Below, one piece after another: positions 8,277 to 15,349 of a DNA stretch of 64,000 nt. A program made the translations under genes and the position numbers. Below the pieces are notes generated by a model. It was not told the DNA's origin and ran no database searches. It saw nothing but the letters and a program-made list of their open reading frames with translations. Position 1 is the first letter of the stretch; each line of letters starts with the position of its first letter. This stretch comes from an uncultured Fulvivirga sp. (GTDB taxonomy: Bacteria > Bacteroidota > Bacteroidia > Cytophagales > Cyclobacteriaceae), in NCBI GenBank assembly GCA_947500555.1, contig CANMSE010000004.1, positions 248,001 through 312,000 on the forward strand. The letters are read 5' to 3'.

Positions 8277-9029
8277 TTATGCAGAGGCGGAAGCAGGAAT
8301 ATACTTCTTGAAAAAGCTATCTACTTTCATCTTTATTACTCCGAAAAAGGCCTCTTTAAAGATTGATCCAGACATTTTAGATTTTCCACGGGTTCTGTCC
8401 GTAAAGACTATAGGGACTTCACATATTTTAAAACCAAATTTCAAAGCCGTAAACTTCATTTCAATCTGAAAGGCATAACCTATGAATTTGATATGGTCAA
8501 GATCAATAGTCTCCAGTACTTTTCGCCTGAAGCATACAAAACCGGCTGTAGTATCATTGACAGGCATACCTGTTATAAAACGCACGTAGATACTGGCAAA
8601 GTATGACATGATCACACGTCCCATTGGCCAGTTCACAACATTTACACCTGAGATATAACGTGAGCCAACTGCTAAATCATTCCCATTCTTTGAGCATGCT
8701 TCATAGAGTCGAACCAAGTCCTTAGGGTTATGAGAAAAATCTGCATCCATTTCAAAAATGAAATCGTAGCCTTTCTCAATGGCGAATTTAAAACCAGTGA
8801 TATAGGCTGTACCCAGCCCCAGTTTACCTTCTCTTTCAATCAGGTGTAATTTGGTTTCGCCAAGACCTTTTTGTTGAATTTCTTTGACTATTTCTCCTGT
8901 ACCATCTGGAGATCCGTCATCCACAATAAGAATATCAAACGTTTTTGGTAGTGCTACGACAGCATCAATGATAAGACGTATATTGTCTTTCTCATTGTAG
9001 GTAGGGATTATGACTAAACTGTCGCTCAA
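8277..9029 (-). CDS. Polyprenol-phosphate mannosyltransferase-like GT2 enzyme
   Basis: A glycosyltransferase family 2 protein of about 250 residues resembling dolichol/polyprenol-phosphate mannose synthase (Dpm1). Motifs include IIPTYNEKDNI at the N-terminus, DDGSPDGTG (nucleotide-sugar binding), EMDADFSHNP (the metal-binding DAD) and TGFVCFRRKVLE. It should load a sugar onto a lipid phosphate at the cytoplasmic membrane face for later protein or envelope glycosylation. There is no C-terminal membrane domain, so it is the soluble or peripheral type. A TTG at 9050 lies inside a TAnnTTTG promoter element; the second TTG at 9029 gives an N-terminus reading MSDSLVIIPTYNE, which matches the family, so it was preferred. 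Confidence 0.88.
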   Translation of the reverse strand: MSDSLVIIPTYNEKDNIRLIIDAVVALPKTFDILIVDDGSPDGTGEIVKEIQQKGLGETKLHLIEREGKLGLGTAYITGFKFAIEKGYDFIFEMDADFSHNPKDLVRLYEACSKNGNDLAVGSRYISGVNVVNWPMGRVIMSYFASIYVRFITGMPVNDTTAGFVCFRRKVLETIDLDHIKFIGYAFQIEMKFTALKFGFKICEVPIVFTDRTRGKSKMSGSIFKEAFFGVIKMKVDSFFKKYIPASASA

Positions 9030-9047
9030 ACTGATTTTGGTAAGCTT

Positions 9048-9055
9048 CAAATGTA
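9048..9055 (-). promoter_or_regulatory. TAnnTTTG promoter element of the GT2 gene
   Basis: Minus-strand TACATTTG, an exact -7 match that overlaps the first possible TTG codon of the glycosyltransferase and leaves the TTG at 9029 about 19 bases downstream. This decides the start used here. Confidence 0.45.
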
Positions 9056-9147
9056 ATGAATCAAACGCAATCTTTTAATGGGAACGTTTGATTTTATAAT
9101 CATTAAACTAATTTTGACCTTTAAGGTTTTCACTAAATTGTACAATT

Positions 9148-9657
9148 TTGAATAAATGCATATTCCTGGATCGTGACGGGGTTTTAAATAAAGATTATGT
9201 TGACTATGTGTACTCAAAAGAGAAGTTATTTATCCTCCCAGGAGTGGAAGAGGCACTGCATAAATTAAAAGATCATGGTTATTTATTAGTAGTTATTACC
9301 AATCAATCCGGTATAGCACAGGGTATTTACAAAGAGGAGGATATGCATGAAGTTCACCGCCTAATGCAGGATAGCTGGGGTAATGCCATTGACGAGTTTT
9401 ATTTTGCTCCAGGACACCCTTCAGTATCTGAGAGTCTTTCACGTAAACCGGGCTCTTTGATGTTTGAGCGAGCTATTGCTAAATATAATATTGATGTCAG
9501 CAAGTCTTGGATGATAGGGGATAAGGACCGAGATTTAATACCTGCAAAGAAAATGAATTTAAAAACGATTCAAGTGGATCACAGCGATAGCACGAACGCT
9601 GATTTTAAAGTAAAGAATTTACCAGAGGCTTTGGATATTATATTGCAAAATAACTAA
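9148..9657 (+). CDS. HAD-IIIA phosphatase, GmhB-like (heptose-bisphosphate or histidinol phosphatase type)
   Basis: A 169-residue HAD-superfamily phosphatase. The nucleophile motif FLDRDGVLN sits at residues 6-14, motif II is VITNQSGIAQG, the conserved lysine is near residue 110 (RKPGSLMFERA) and motif III is MIGDKDRDLIPA. This arrangement is typical of GmhB (D-glycero-D-manno-heptose 1,7-bisphosphate 7-phosphatase) and related HAD-IIIA enzymes. GmhB enzymes usually have a Cys-rich zinc loop in the middle; here that region reads FAPGHPSVSESLSRK with no cysteines, so the zinc loop is missing and the substrate is open. The start is TTG at 9148, because the motif begins only five codons later and no ATG is available. 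Confidence 0.82.
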   Translation: MNKCIFLDRDGVLNKDYVDYVYSKEKLFILPGVEEALHKLKDHGYLLVVITNQSGIAQGIYKEEDMHEVHRLMQDSWGNAIDEFYFAPGHPSVSESLSRKPGSLMFERAIAKYNIDVSKSWMIGDKDRDLIPAKKMNLKTIQVDHSDSTNADFKVKNLPEALDIILQNN

Positions 9658-9791
9658 GGGTAAAAAGATTATCCTAGATCTTAAATCTTAGATTCATCGG
9701 TCAAATTTTGGATAAGGAATAAGTAATCAATCTATAGTCTGTGTGTGTTAGATATCACAAACATTTACACTTACATCTTAGTTCGTTTATT

Positions 9792-10127
9792 TTACCAATT
9801 CTCGTCATAGTTTTCGTTTTCAGATAAATAATCTACATCTGAGTGGTCCTCTTCATATTGCTCTCTTACACCCTCTTTTAGCTTACCTTCGTCATCATAA
9901 TCCGAATCATCGATAATGATCTGTTCGGCCATTTTTGTTGTCATTCTGATTAAATAGATCTTTTCAAAGGTCTCAAAACGCAAAGCACTTACTTTTTCGC
10001 CTTTGCTATTGACGAATGATACAAGGTGTTGGCTAAATCCTGAAGGGTATACCAACTTTATCTGCTCAACTAATTCAGCATCCAGTTTTTCATAGTCTAC
10101 AACTATTCTTGATTTGCTAGTTTCCAT
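9792..10127 (-). CDS. Conserved hypothetical acidic protein
   Basis: A 111-residue cytoplasmic protein with an ordered N-terminal half (IVVDYEKLDAELVEQIKLVY, FETFEKIYLIRMTTKMAEQI) and a strongly acidic tail rich in Asp, Glu and Asn from about residue 75. I recognise no domain. It lies downstream of arginine decarboxylase on the same strand with a 114-base gap and may be in the same transcript. The acidic tail suggests binding to a basic partner, which is only a guess. Confidence 0.7.
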   Translation of the reverse strand: METSKSRIVVDYEKLDAELVEQIKLVYPSGFSQHLVSFVNSKGEKVSALRFETFEKIYLIRMTTKMAEQIIIDDSDYDDEGKLKEGVREQYEEDHSDVDYLSENENYDENW

Positions 10128-10241
10128 ATCATCAAATATATTTTAATTGGGTATCAATTATTTAGTGTGATTAAATCTTTTCGAATGAAATCTTACACTA
10201 AGACAGCAAAAAACTCTTCCATATCACAAACAGTTGAATTA

Positions 10242-11636
10242 TCAGTACCCCAACGTTTTTAACATAGACTCACTTGTCTGCTCTTCACCGAAAAGCTCTG
10301 TGGTTATTTTACCATTCTCATCTCTATTGATCAAAACATGTTTGGGTGCGGGTATTAAACAATGCTGAATGCCACCATATCCACCAAGCGATTCCTGGTA
10401 AGCACCCGTATTAAAGAAGCCTATATATAACGGCTGACTTTCTTCAGAATCGCGCATTGGCAAGAATACTTCACTTGAGTGTGCCTCGGAGTTGTAGTAA
10501 TCCATACTATCACAGGTAAGGCCACCAATATTAACCTTGTGGTACATATTATCCCATTTATTTACAGGCAGCATAACATATTTTTGGTTCATGCCCCATG
10601 CATCAGGAATGTGCGTTATAAAAGACCCGTCAATCATATACCAAAGCTCCTTGTCGTTTTGAAGCTTTTCACTCATGATTGAATATAGTGTAGCTCCACT
10701 TTCCCCTACTGTAAAACTTCCGAACTCTGTAAAGATGTTAGGAACGGGTACGTTGTTCTTACCACAAATCCATTTGATGTTTTCTACAATCTGCTCAATC
10801 ATGTATTTATAATCGAACTCAAACTGCATGGAGGTTTTAATCGGAAATCCACCACCAATATCTATGGTATCAAGCTCGGGACAATCCTTTTTAAGTTCAC
10901 AATACTTAAAAACAAATCGACTCAATTCACTCCAATAGTAAGCAGTATCTTTGATCCCGGTATTGATAAAAAAGTGAAGCATCTTAAGCTTTGCCTTTTT
11001 GCTAGGCTTGATCTGATCTTTATAAAGGTGATTTATATCGCTGTAGCGAATACCTAATCTGGAAGTATAAAATTCAAAATTGGGTTCCTCGTCAGAGGCT
11101 ATGCGAATACCTACATTATACTCTCCTTCTACGTGTTCTTCATAATGACTTAATTCGGAGAGATTATCTAATATTGGAAGACAATTTTTAAAACCATCGT
11201 TTAATAGTTCACTGATATATTGTCTATAGAGTGGACGTTTGAAACCATTGCAGATGATGTAGGTATCTTTTGTTAGCTTACCACTCTCATATAGCTTTCT
11301 TACGATTGGAATATCATAAGAGGAGGATGTCTCGATGTGAATGTCATGATTGAGCGCTTCGTTTAATACATAACTAAAATGCGATGACTTGGTGCAATAA
11401 CAATAGGTATATGATCCTTCGTATTTGTATTTCGCAAAAGCGTCCTGAAATAGCTTTTTAGCATAATTGATATTCTGTCCAATCTTTGGTAGATAGCTTA
11501 ATTTCAAAGGGGTCCCATACTGATTAATAATATCCATCAACGGAACATTGTGAAAGTGCAGTTCATTATTGATTACTTCGAACTCTGGCTGGGGGAATTC
11601 AAAGGTCTGCTCAATTAAGTCGATATATTTTTTCAA
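10242..11636 (-). CDS. speA: Biosynthetic-type arginine decarboxylase (fold III PLP enzyme)
   Basis: A 464-residue fold-type-III PLP enzyme of the alanine-racemase/ornithine-diaminopimelate-arginine decarboxylase superfamily. The PLP lysine region is YTYCYCTKSSHFSYVLNEAL, the glycine-rich phosphate loop is DIGGGFPIKT, and the C-terminal half has the CDSMDYY-type catalytic Cys-Asp segment (GLTCDSMDYYNSEAH). The Bacteroidota form of about 460 residues is annotated as arginine decarboxylase, shorter than the 630-residue E. coli SpeA. It makes agmatine from arginine. The start is TTG at 11636 with no nearby in-frame ATG. It is divergent from three genes acting on guanidino or ureido compounds and polyamines, which supports the assignment. 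Confidence 0.85.
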   Translation of the reverse strand: MKKYIDLIEQTFEFPQPEFEVINNELHFHNVPLMDIINQYGTPLKLSYLPKIGQNINYAKKLFQDAFAKYKYEGSYTYCYCTKSSHFSYVLNEALNHDIHIETSSSYDIPIVRKLYESGKLTKDTYIICNGFKRPLYRQYISELLNDGFKNCLPILDNLSELSHYEEHVEGEYNVGIRIASDEEPNFEFYTSRLGIRYSDINHLYKDQIKPSKKAKLKMLHFFINTGIKDTAYYWSELSRFVFKYCELKKDCPELDTIDIGGGFPIKTSMQFEFDYKYMIEQIVENIKWICGKNNVPVPNIFTEFGSFTVGESGATLYSIMSEKLQNDKELWYMIDGSFITHIPDAWGMNQKYVMLPVNKWDNMYHKVNIGGLTCDSMDYYNSEAHSSEVFLPMRDSEESQPLYIGFFNTGAYQESLGGYGGIQHCLIPAPKHVLINRDENGKITTELFGEEQTSESMLKTLGY

Positions 11637-11760
11637 CAGTCAGCTATTAGAATGAAATGCAATTTTAATCAATCGGCCAATATGTCAAATACAAATTCAT
11701 ATAATTCACATTTCAATTTTCAAAAAATTTACGAAGCTATGGTTTCATCATCGTTCTGGC

Positions 11761-11768
11761 TATTTTTG
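11761..11768 (+). promoter_or_regulatory. TAnnTTTG promoter element ahead of the DDAH-like gene
   Basis: TATTTTTG is an exact -7 element. It places the transcript start just before the ATG at 11788 and argues against the TTG at 11773 as a start. Confidence 0.45.
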
Positions 11769-11787
11769 CAAGTTGAAAAATCACTCT

Positions 11788-12702
11788 ATGATAAACGTTC
11801 GAATTACAGATGAAACCTCTACACTTAAAGCAGTCATTTTAGGTACTGCCAATGGCATGGGGGGGGTTCCAAAACTGGAAGACGCATATGATCCTAAAAG
11901 TAAATTGCATATTGAGTCAGGCACCTTTCCTTTGGAAGAAGATGTAAAAAAAGAAATGCAAGGCTTTGAGGCTGTGCTGAAAAAACATGGTGTGACCGTT
12001 TACAGGCCTGAAACCATCTTAAACTACAATCAGGTTTTTTCAAGAGATATTGGTTTTGTTGTAGATAATACCTTTATCAAACCAAGAATTCTAAAACACA
12101 GGCGAGAGGAAATAAAGGGCATTACGCATGTTGTAGACCAAATACCTAAGGAAAACCAGTTGCAAGCCCCAGAAGGTACCCGTATGGAGGGTGGTGATGT
12201 TATGCCATGGAATGATCAGCTTTTTGTAGGTTATTCTAAGCAGCCTGATTTTGATAAGTACATAGTGTCTAGAACCAATGAAGAAGGATTGGATTTTCTA
12301 ATAGATCAATTTCCTAATAGAACAGTCAAAGGTTTTGAATTGAACAAGTCTGATGACAATCCATATATCAACGCCCTACACCTTGACTGTATATTTCAGC
12401 CTGTAGGAAAAGATAAAGCCATAATTCATAAAGACGGATTTAAAAACGAGGAAGACTATCACTTTCTGGTGGACTATTTCGGAAAAGATAATGTATTCGA
12501 CATTGATAGTAAAGAAATGTATGCTATGAATAGCAATGTGTTTTCTATATCACCTGAAGTGGTAGTTTCTGAACAGAGTTTTACGAGACTCAATAATCAC
12601 CTTAGAGACTGGGGCTTTGTCGTGGAAGAAATTCCTTACTCGGAAACAGCTAAAATGGAGGGCCTATTAAGATGTTCAACTTTGCCATTGATAAGAGCGT
12701 AG
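11788..12702 (+). CDS. Amidinotransferase/dimethylarginine dimethylaminohydrolase-like hydrolase
   Basis: A protein of about 304 residues of the pentein (guanidino-group-modifying) superfamily. The EGGDVMPWND segment carries the Glu-Asp pair that grips the guanidinium group, HLDCIFQPVG provides the catalytic His, and MEGLLRCSTLPL near the C-terminus holds the nucleophilic Cys (about residue 296). Members hydrolyse or transfer the amidino group of arginine, methylarginine or agmatine-like substrates. The ATG at 11788 is preferred to TTG 11773 because the latter lies right behind a promoter element. Its end overlaps or abuts the next pentein gene, ctlX, so the two are coupled. The exact substrate is unproven. 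Confidence 0.84.
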   Translation: MINVRITDETSTLKAVILGTANGMGGVPKLEDAYDPKSKLHIESGTFPLEEDVKKEMQGFEAVLKKHGVTVYRPETILNYNQVFSRDIGFVVDNTFIKPRILKHRREEIKGITHVVDQIPKENQLQAPEGTRMEGGDVMPWNDQLFVGYSKQPDFDKYIVSRTNEEGLDFLIDQFPNRTVKGFELNKSDDNPYINALHLDCIFQPVGKDKAIIHKDGFKNEEDYHFLVDYFGKDNVFDIDSKEMYAMNSNVFSISPEVVVSEQSFTRLNNHLRDWGFVVEEIPYSETAKMEGLLRCSTLPLIRA

Positions 12703-13643
12703 TGGAAGATATAAAGCAAAATACAGATACTATTCTGATGATCCGTCCTGTAAAGTTTAGGATGAATGAGCAGACGGCAGTTAATAATTACTATCAGACC
12801 GAGGCTGATGAGCTGAATTCGAATCAAATTCAGCAAAAAGCACAGCAGGAGTTTGACAATTTTGTAAAAAAGCTTCGTGCTCATAAGGTTAATGTTTTGG
12901 TAATTGAAGACCAGCTAGAGCCAAGTACCCCTGATTCCATATTTCCTAATAATTGGGTGAGCTTTCATCAAGAAGGTAGTATTGGGCTATACCCTATGTT
13001 TGCTGAGAACAGAAGGCTGGAGCGTAGAATAGATATCCTGGAAAGACTGAAAGAGGATTTTGAGGTTAATGAAATTATAGATTTTTCTGAAGCTGAGTTC
13101 GAAGGAAGGTTTTTGGAGGGTACAGGAAGCATGATCCTGGATCGTCCTAACAAGCTGGTGTATGCTGCACTTTCCATACGTACCCAGGAATCGGTGCTGA
13201 ATGAATTCTGTGAAAAATTTGATTACGAACCAGTCAAATTCATTGCATATCAAACGGTAGGTGAAGAAAGGCTGCCCATCTACCATACCAATGTAATGAT
13301 GTGTGTGGCTGATCAATATGCAATCATATGCGCAGATAGTATTAATGATCCGGAAGAGAGGAAATGTGTGATAGATAAGTTGGAGGGCACAGACAAAGAA
13401 ATCATACTTATCACTGAAGAACAAAACGAACAATTTGCGGGGAATATGCTTCAGGTTCTTTCCTGCGAAGGAGAACCATATCTTGTGATGTCAGGGTCGG
13501 CATATCGATCGCTTACAGATGAACAGATAAAGACTATCGAAAAATATAATCCGATCATAAATAGCCCTTTAGATACCATTGAAACACTTGGTGGTGGAAG
13601 TGCAAGATGTATGATGGCTGAAGTTTTTTTACCAAAAAAGTGA
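12672..13643 (+). CDS. ctlX: Citrulline-utilisation hydrolase CtlX-like pentein
   Basis: A pentein-family protein with the CtlX hallmarks: ILMIRPVKFRMNEQTAVNNY, STPDSIFPNNW, a catalytic His in YHTNVMM and the C-terminal GGGSARCMMAEVF with the nucleophilic Cys about eleven residues from the end. CtlX-type proteins are linked to citrulline or ureido breakdown. The ATG at 12672 gives 323 residues but overlaps the previous gene by 31 bases; a GTG at 12702, exactly where that gene stops, gives 313 residues and fits homologues better, so the start is uncertain. It sits between the DDAH-like and deoxyhypusine-synthase-like genes with a three-base gap to the latter, consistent with one operon. Confidence 0.85.
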   Translation: MFNFAIDKSVVEDIKQNTDTILMIRPVKFRMNEQTAVNNYYQTEADELNSNQIQQKAQQEFDNFVKKLRAHKVNVLVIEDQLEPSTPDSIFPNNWVSFHQEGSIGLYPMFAENRRLERRIDILERLKEDFEVNEIIDFSEAEFEGRFLEGTGSMILDRPNKLVYAALSIRTQESVLNEFCEKFDYEPVKFIAYQTVGEERLPIYHTNVMMCVADQYAIICADSINDPEERKCVIDKLEGTDKEIILITEEQNEQFAGNMLQVLSCEGEPYLVMSGSAYRSLTDEQIKTIEKYNPIINSPLDTIETLGGGSARCMMAEVFLPKK

Positions 13644-13646
13644 TCT

Positions 13647-14621
13647 ATGGTTAATTCTCCTATTTCTGACTTTATTGAGAAGCATTATAAACACTTTAAT
13701 GCCGCTGCCTTGGTAGATGCTGCTAAAGGATACAACAAACATCTAGCTGAGGATAAGAGAATGTTGGTGTCCCTAGCTGGCGCAATGAGTACTGCTGAGT
13801 TAGGCAAGTCCTTCGCAGAAATGATCAGGCAGAACAAGGTACATATCATCTCCTGTACCGGAGCCAATTTGGAGGAGGATGTGATGAACCTCGTAGCCCA
13901 TTCGCATTATGAGCGTGTACCACATTATAGGGATTTAACTCCGCAACAGGAGTGGGATTTGCTGGAGCGAGGTTTAAATAGAGTAACTGATACCTGTATT
14001 CCTGAAGAGGAAGCTTTTAGAAGAATCCAACAACACATTTTTGAAGTATGGAAAGAGGCTGAAGATAATGGAGAAAGACTGTTTCCGCATGAGTTTCTTT
14101 TCAGGCTGTTGAATTCTGGCGTGATGGAGCAATACTATGAGATTGATCCAAAGGACAGTTGGATGTTGGAGGCTGCAAGGAAAAACTTACCAATGATAGT
14201 TCCGGGGTGGGAGGATTCTACACTAGGTAACATCTTCGCTTCTTACTGCATCAAAGGAGAACTTAAGGCTTCTACTATGAAGTCTGGTATTGAATACATG
14301 ACCTTTCTTGCAGATTGGTATGCAGAGAATGCTGAAGACAAGGGCATTGGCTTTTTTCAAATAGGGGGAGGTATTGCTGGTGATTTTCCAATCTGTGTCG
14401 TGCCTATGTTATATCAGGATTTAGAAAGAACAGATACTCCGTTCTGGAGTTACTTCTGCCAAATATCAGACTCGACTACAAGTTATGGTAGTTATTCTGG
14501 TGCAGTGCCTAATGAAAAAATCACCTGGGGTAAATTGGATATCAATACCCCTAAATTTATTGTAGAGTCTGATGCCACTATAGTGGCACCACTTATTTTT
14601 GCTTACGTATTAGGCTGGTAA
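13647..14621 (+). CDS. Deoxyhypusine synthase family protein (probably polyamine aminobutyltransferase)
   Basis: A 324-residue member of the deoxyhypusine synthase family. NAD-binding segments LVSLAGAMSTAELG, SCTGANLEEDV and QIGGGIAGDFP are present, and the C-terminal TWGKL (lysine about residue 296) matches the lysine that forms the enzyme-aminobutyl intermediate in eukaryotic enzymes. Bacteria lack eIF5A, so bacterial homologues are thought to transfer the aminobutyl group to a small amine, as in homospermidine synthesis. It is the last gene of an operon-like run facing arginine decarboxylase, which fits a polyamine role. The acceptor substrate is inferred. Confidence 0.87.
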   Translation: MVNSPISDFIEKHYKHFNAAALVDAAKGYNKHLAEDKRMLVSLAGAMSTAELGKSFAEMIRQNKVHIISCTGANLEEDVMNLVAHSHYERVPHYRDLTPQQEWDLLERGLNRVTDTCIPEEEAFRRIQQHIFEVWKEAEDNGERLFPHEFLFRLLNSGVMEQYYEIDPKDSWMLEAARKNLPMIVPGWEDSTLGNIFASYCIKGELKASTMKSGIEYMTFLADWYAENAEDKGIGFFQIGGGIAGDFPICVVPMLYQDLERTDTPFWSYFCQISDSTTSYGSYSGAVPNEKITWGKLDINTPKFIVESDATIVAPLIFAYVLGW

Positions 14622-14688
14622 CAAAATGATTAAAACAATGATCTTATTATGTTAACCATGAAATTGAACCTTTTGAAAGTAATTAAGG

Positions 14689-14705
14689 TTAGCTAACTTA
14701 GCTAA
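14689..14705. promoter_or_regulatory. Tandem palindromic operator of the Phd-PIN pair
   Basis: Two perfect 8-bp palindromes TTAGCTAA are separated by one base (14689-14696 and 14698-14705), 15 bases before the antitoxin ATG at 14721. Phd-type antitoxins repress their own operons by binding such repeated palindromes, so this is the likely autoregulatory site. Confidence 0.6.
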
Positions 14706-14720
14706 GTAAATACAATAATT

Positions 14721-14987
14721 ATGGAAACGGTCAACATACACTACGCGAAAACCCATCTATCTAAGTTGATAGAGGCAGTTCTAAATGGAGAAGAGGTGGT
14801 CATAGCCAAAGCTGGTGAGCCCAAAGTGAAACTAGTACCCGCAGTGGAGAAAAAGAAGAAGCGCCAGCCTGGTCTTATGAAAGGCAAAATATGGTATACT
14901 GATGATTGGGACTCTCCTGAAACCAATAAAATGATTGAGGATATGTTTTACGATGGGGCTTTAGATAGTGAGGAGAATACTGATTGA
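14721..14987 (+). CDS. Phd/YefM-family antitoxin
   Basis: An 88-residue protein with the Phd/YefM N-terminal fold: NIHYAKTHLSKLIEAVLNGE, EEVVIAKAGEPKVKLVP, followed by a basic linker (EKKKKRQPG) and an acidic C-terminal tail that usually wraps the toxin. It should bind DNA as a dimer and neutralise the PIN toxin encoded next, whose GTG start lies within its last codons (20-base overlap). The tandem palindrome immediately upstream is a suitable binding site. Confidence 0.87.
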   Translation: METVNIHYAKTHLSKLIEAVLNGEEVVIAKAGEPKVKLVPAVEKKKKRQPGLMKGKIWYTDDWDSPETNKMIEDMFYDGALDSEENTD

Positions 14988-15342
14988 TACTAACATTTTA
15001 ATCTGGTGGTTTAATGCGGACAAACGTTTAACACCAGATATTATAAAAGCAATTCAGGATAGTGAAGTTTTTGTAAGTATTGTTTCTTGCTGGGAGGTTA
15101 TCATTAAGACGCAAGTAAAAAAGCTAAAGATGGAAATGACACTTAAAGAAGGGTTGGAAGATGGAGCTTTTAATGTATTGAATTTAGATTTGCAGCATTT
15201 TAACTCACTAGAAAAGCTAGAAATGCTACACAGAGACCCATTTGATCGAATTATAATAGCGCAAGCCATTTCTGAAAAACTTACAATTATTACTTCTGAT
15301 AAGATATTTGAAAAATATCCGGTTAATATTATCCAAGCATAA
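14968..15342 (+). CDS. PIN-domain ribonuclease toxin (VapC-like)
   Basis: A 124-residue PIN-domain protein starting with GTG at 14968. The acidic metal-binding residues are visible: Asp in LIDTNILIWW, Glu in SCWEVIIK, Asp in HRDPFDRIIIAQA and a final Asp in ITSDKIFEKY. PIN toxins of this class cleave RNA, often tRNA or rRNA. The 20-base overlap with the Phd-type antitoxin gives tight coupling. It ends seven bases before argS, so it may share part of its transcript with that housekeeping gene. Confidence 0.88.
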   Translation: MRRILIDTNILIWWFNADKRLTPDIIKAIQDSEVFVSIVSCWEVIIKTQVKKLKMEMTLKEGLEDGAFNVLNLDLQHFNSLEKLEMLHRDPFDRIIIAQAISEKLTIITSDKIFEKYPVNIIQA

Positions 15343-15349
15343 AAACTAA

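Noticed and set aside
12987..13433. Long open frame antisense to ctlX
   Set aside because: It lies fully inside a well-supported pentein gene on the other strand and its translation is not protein-like.
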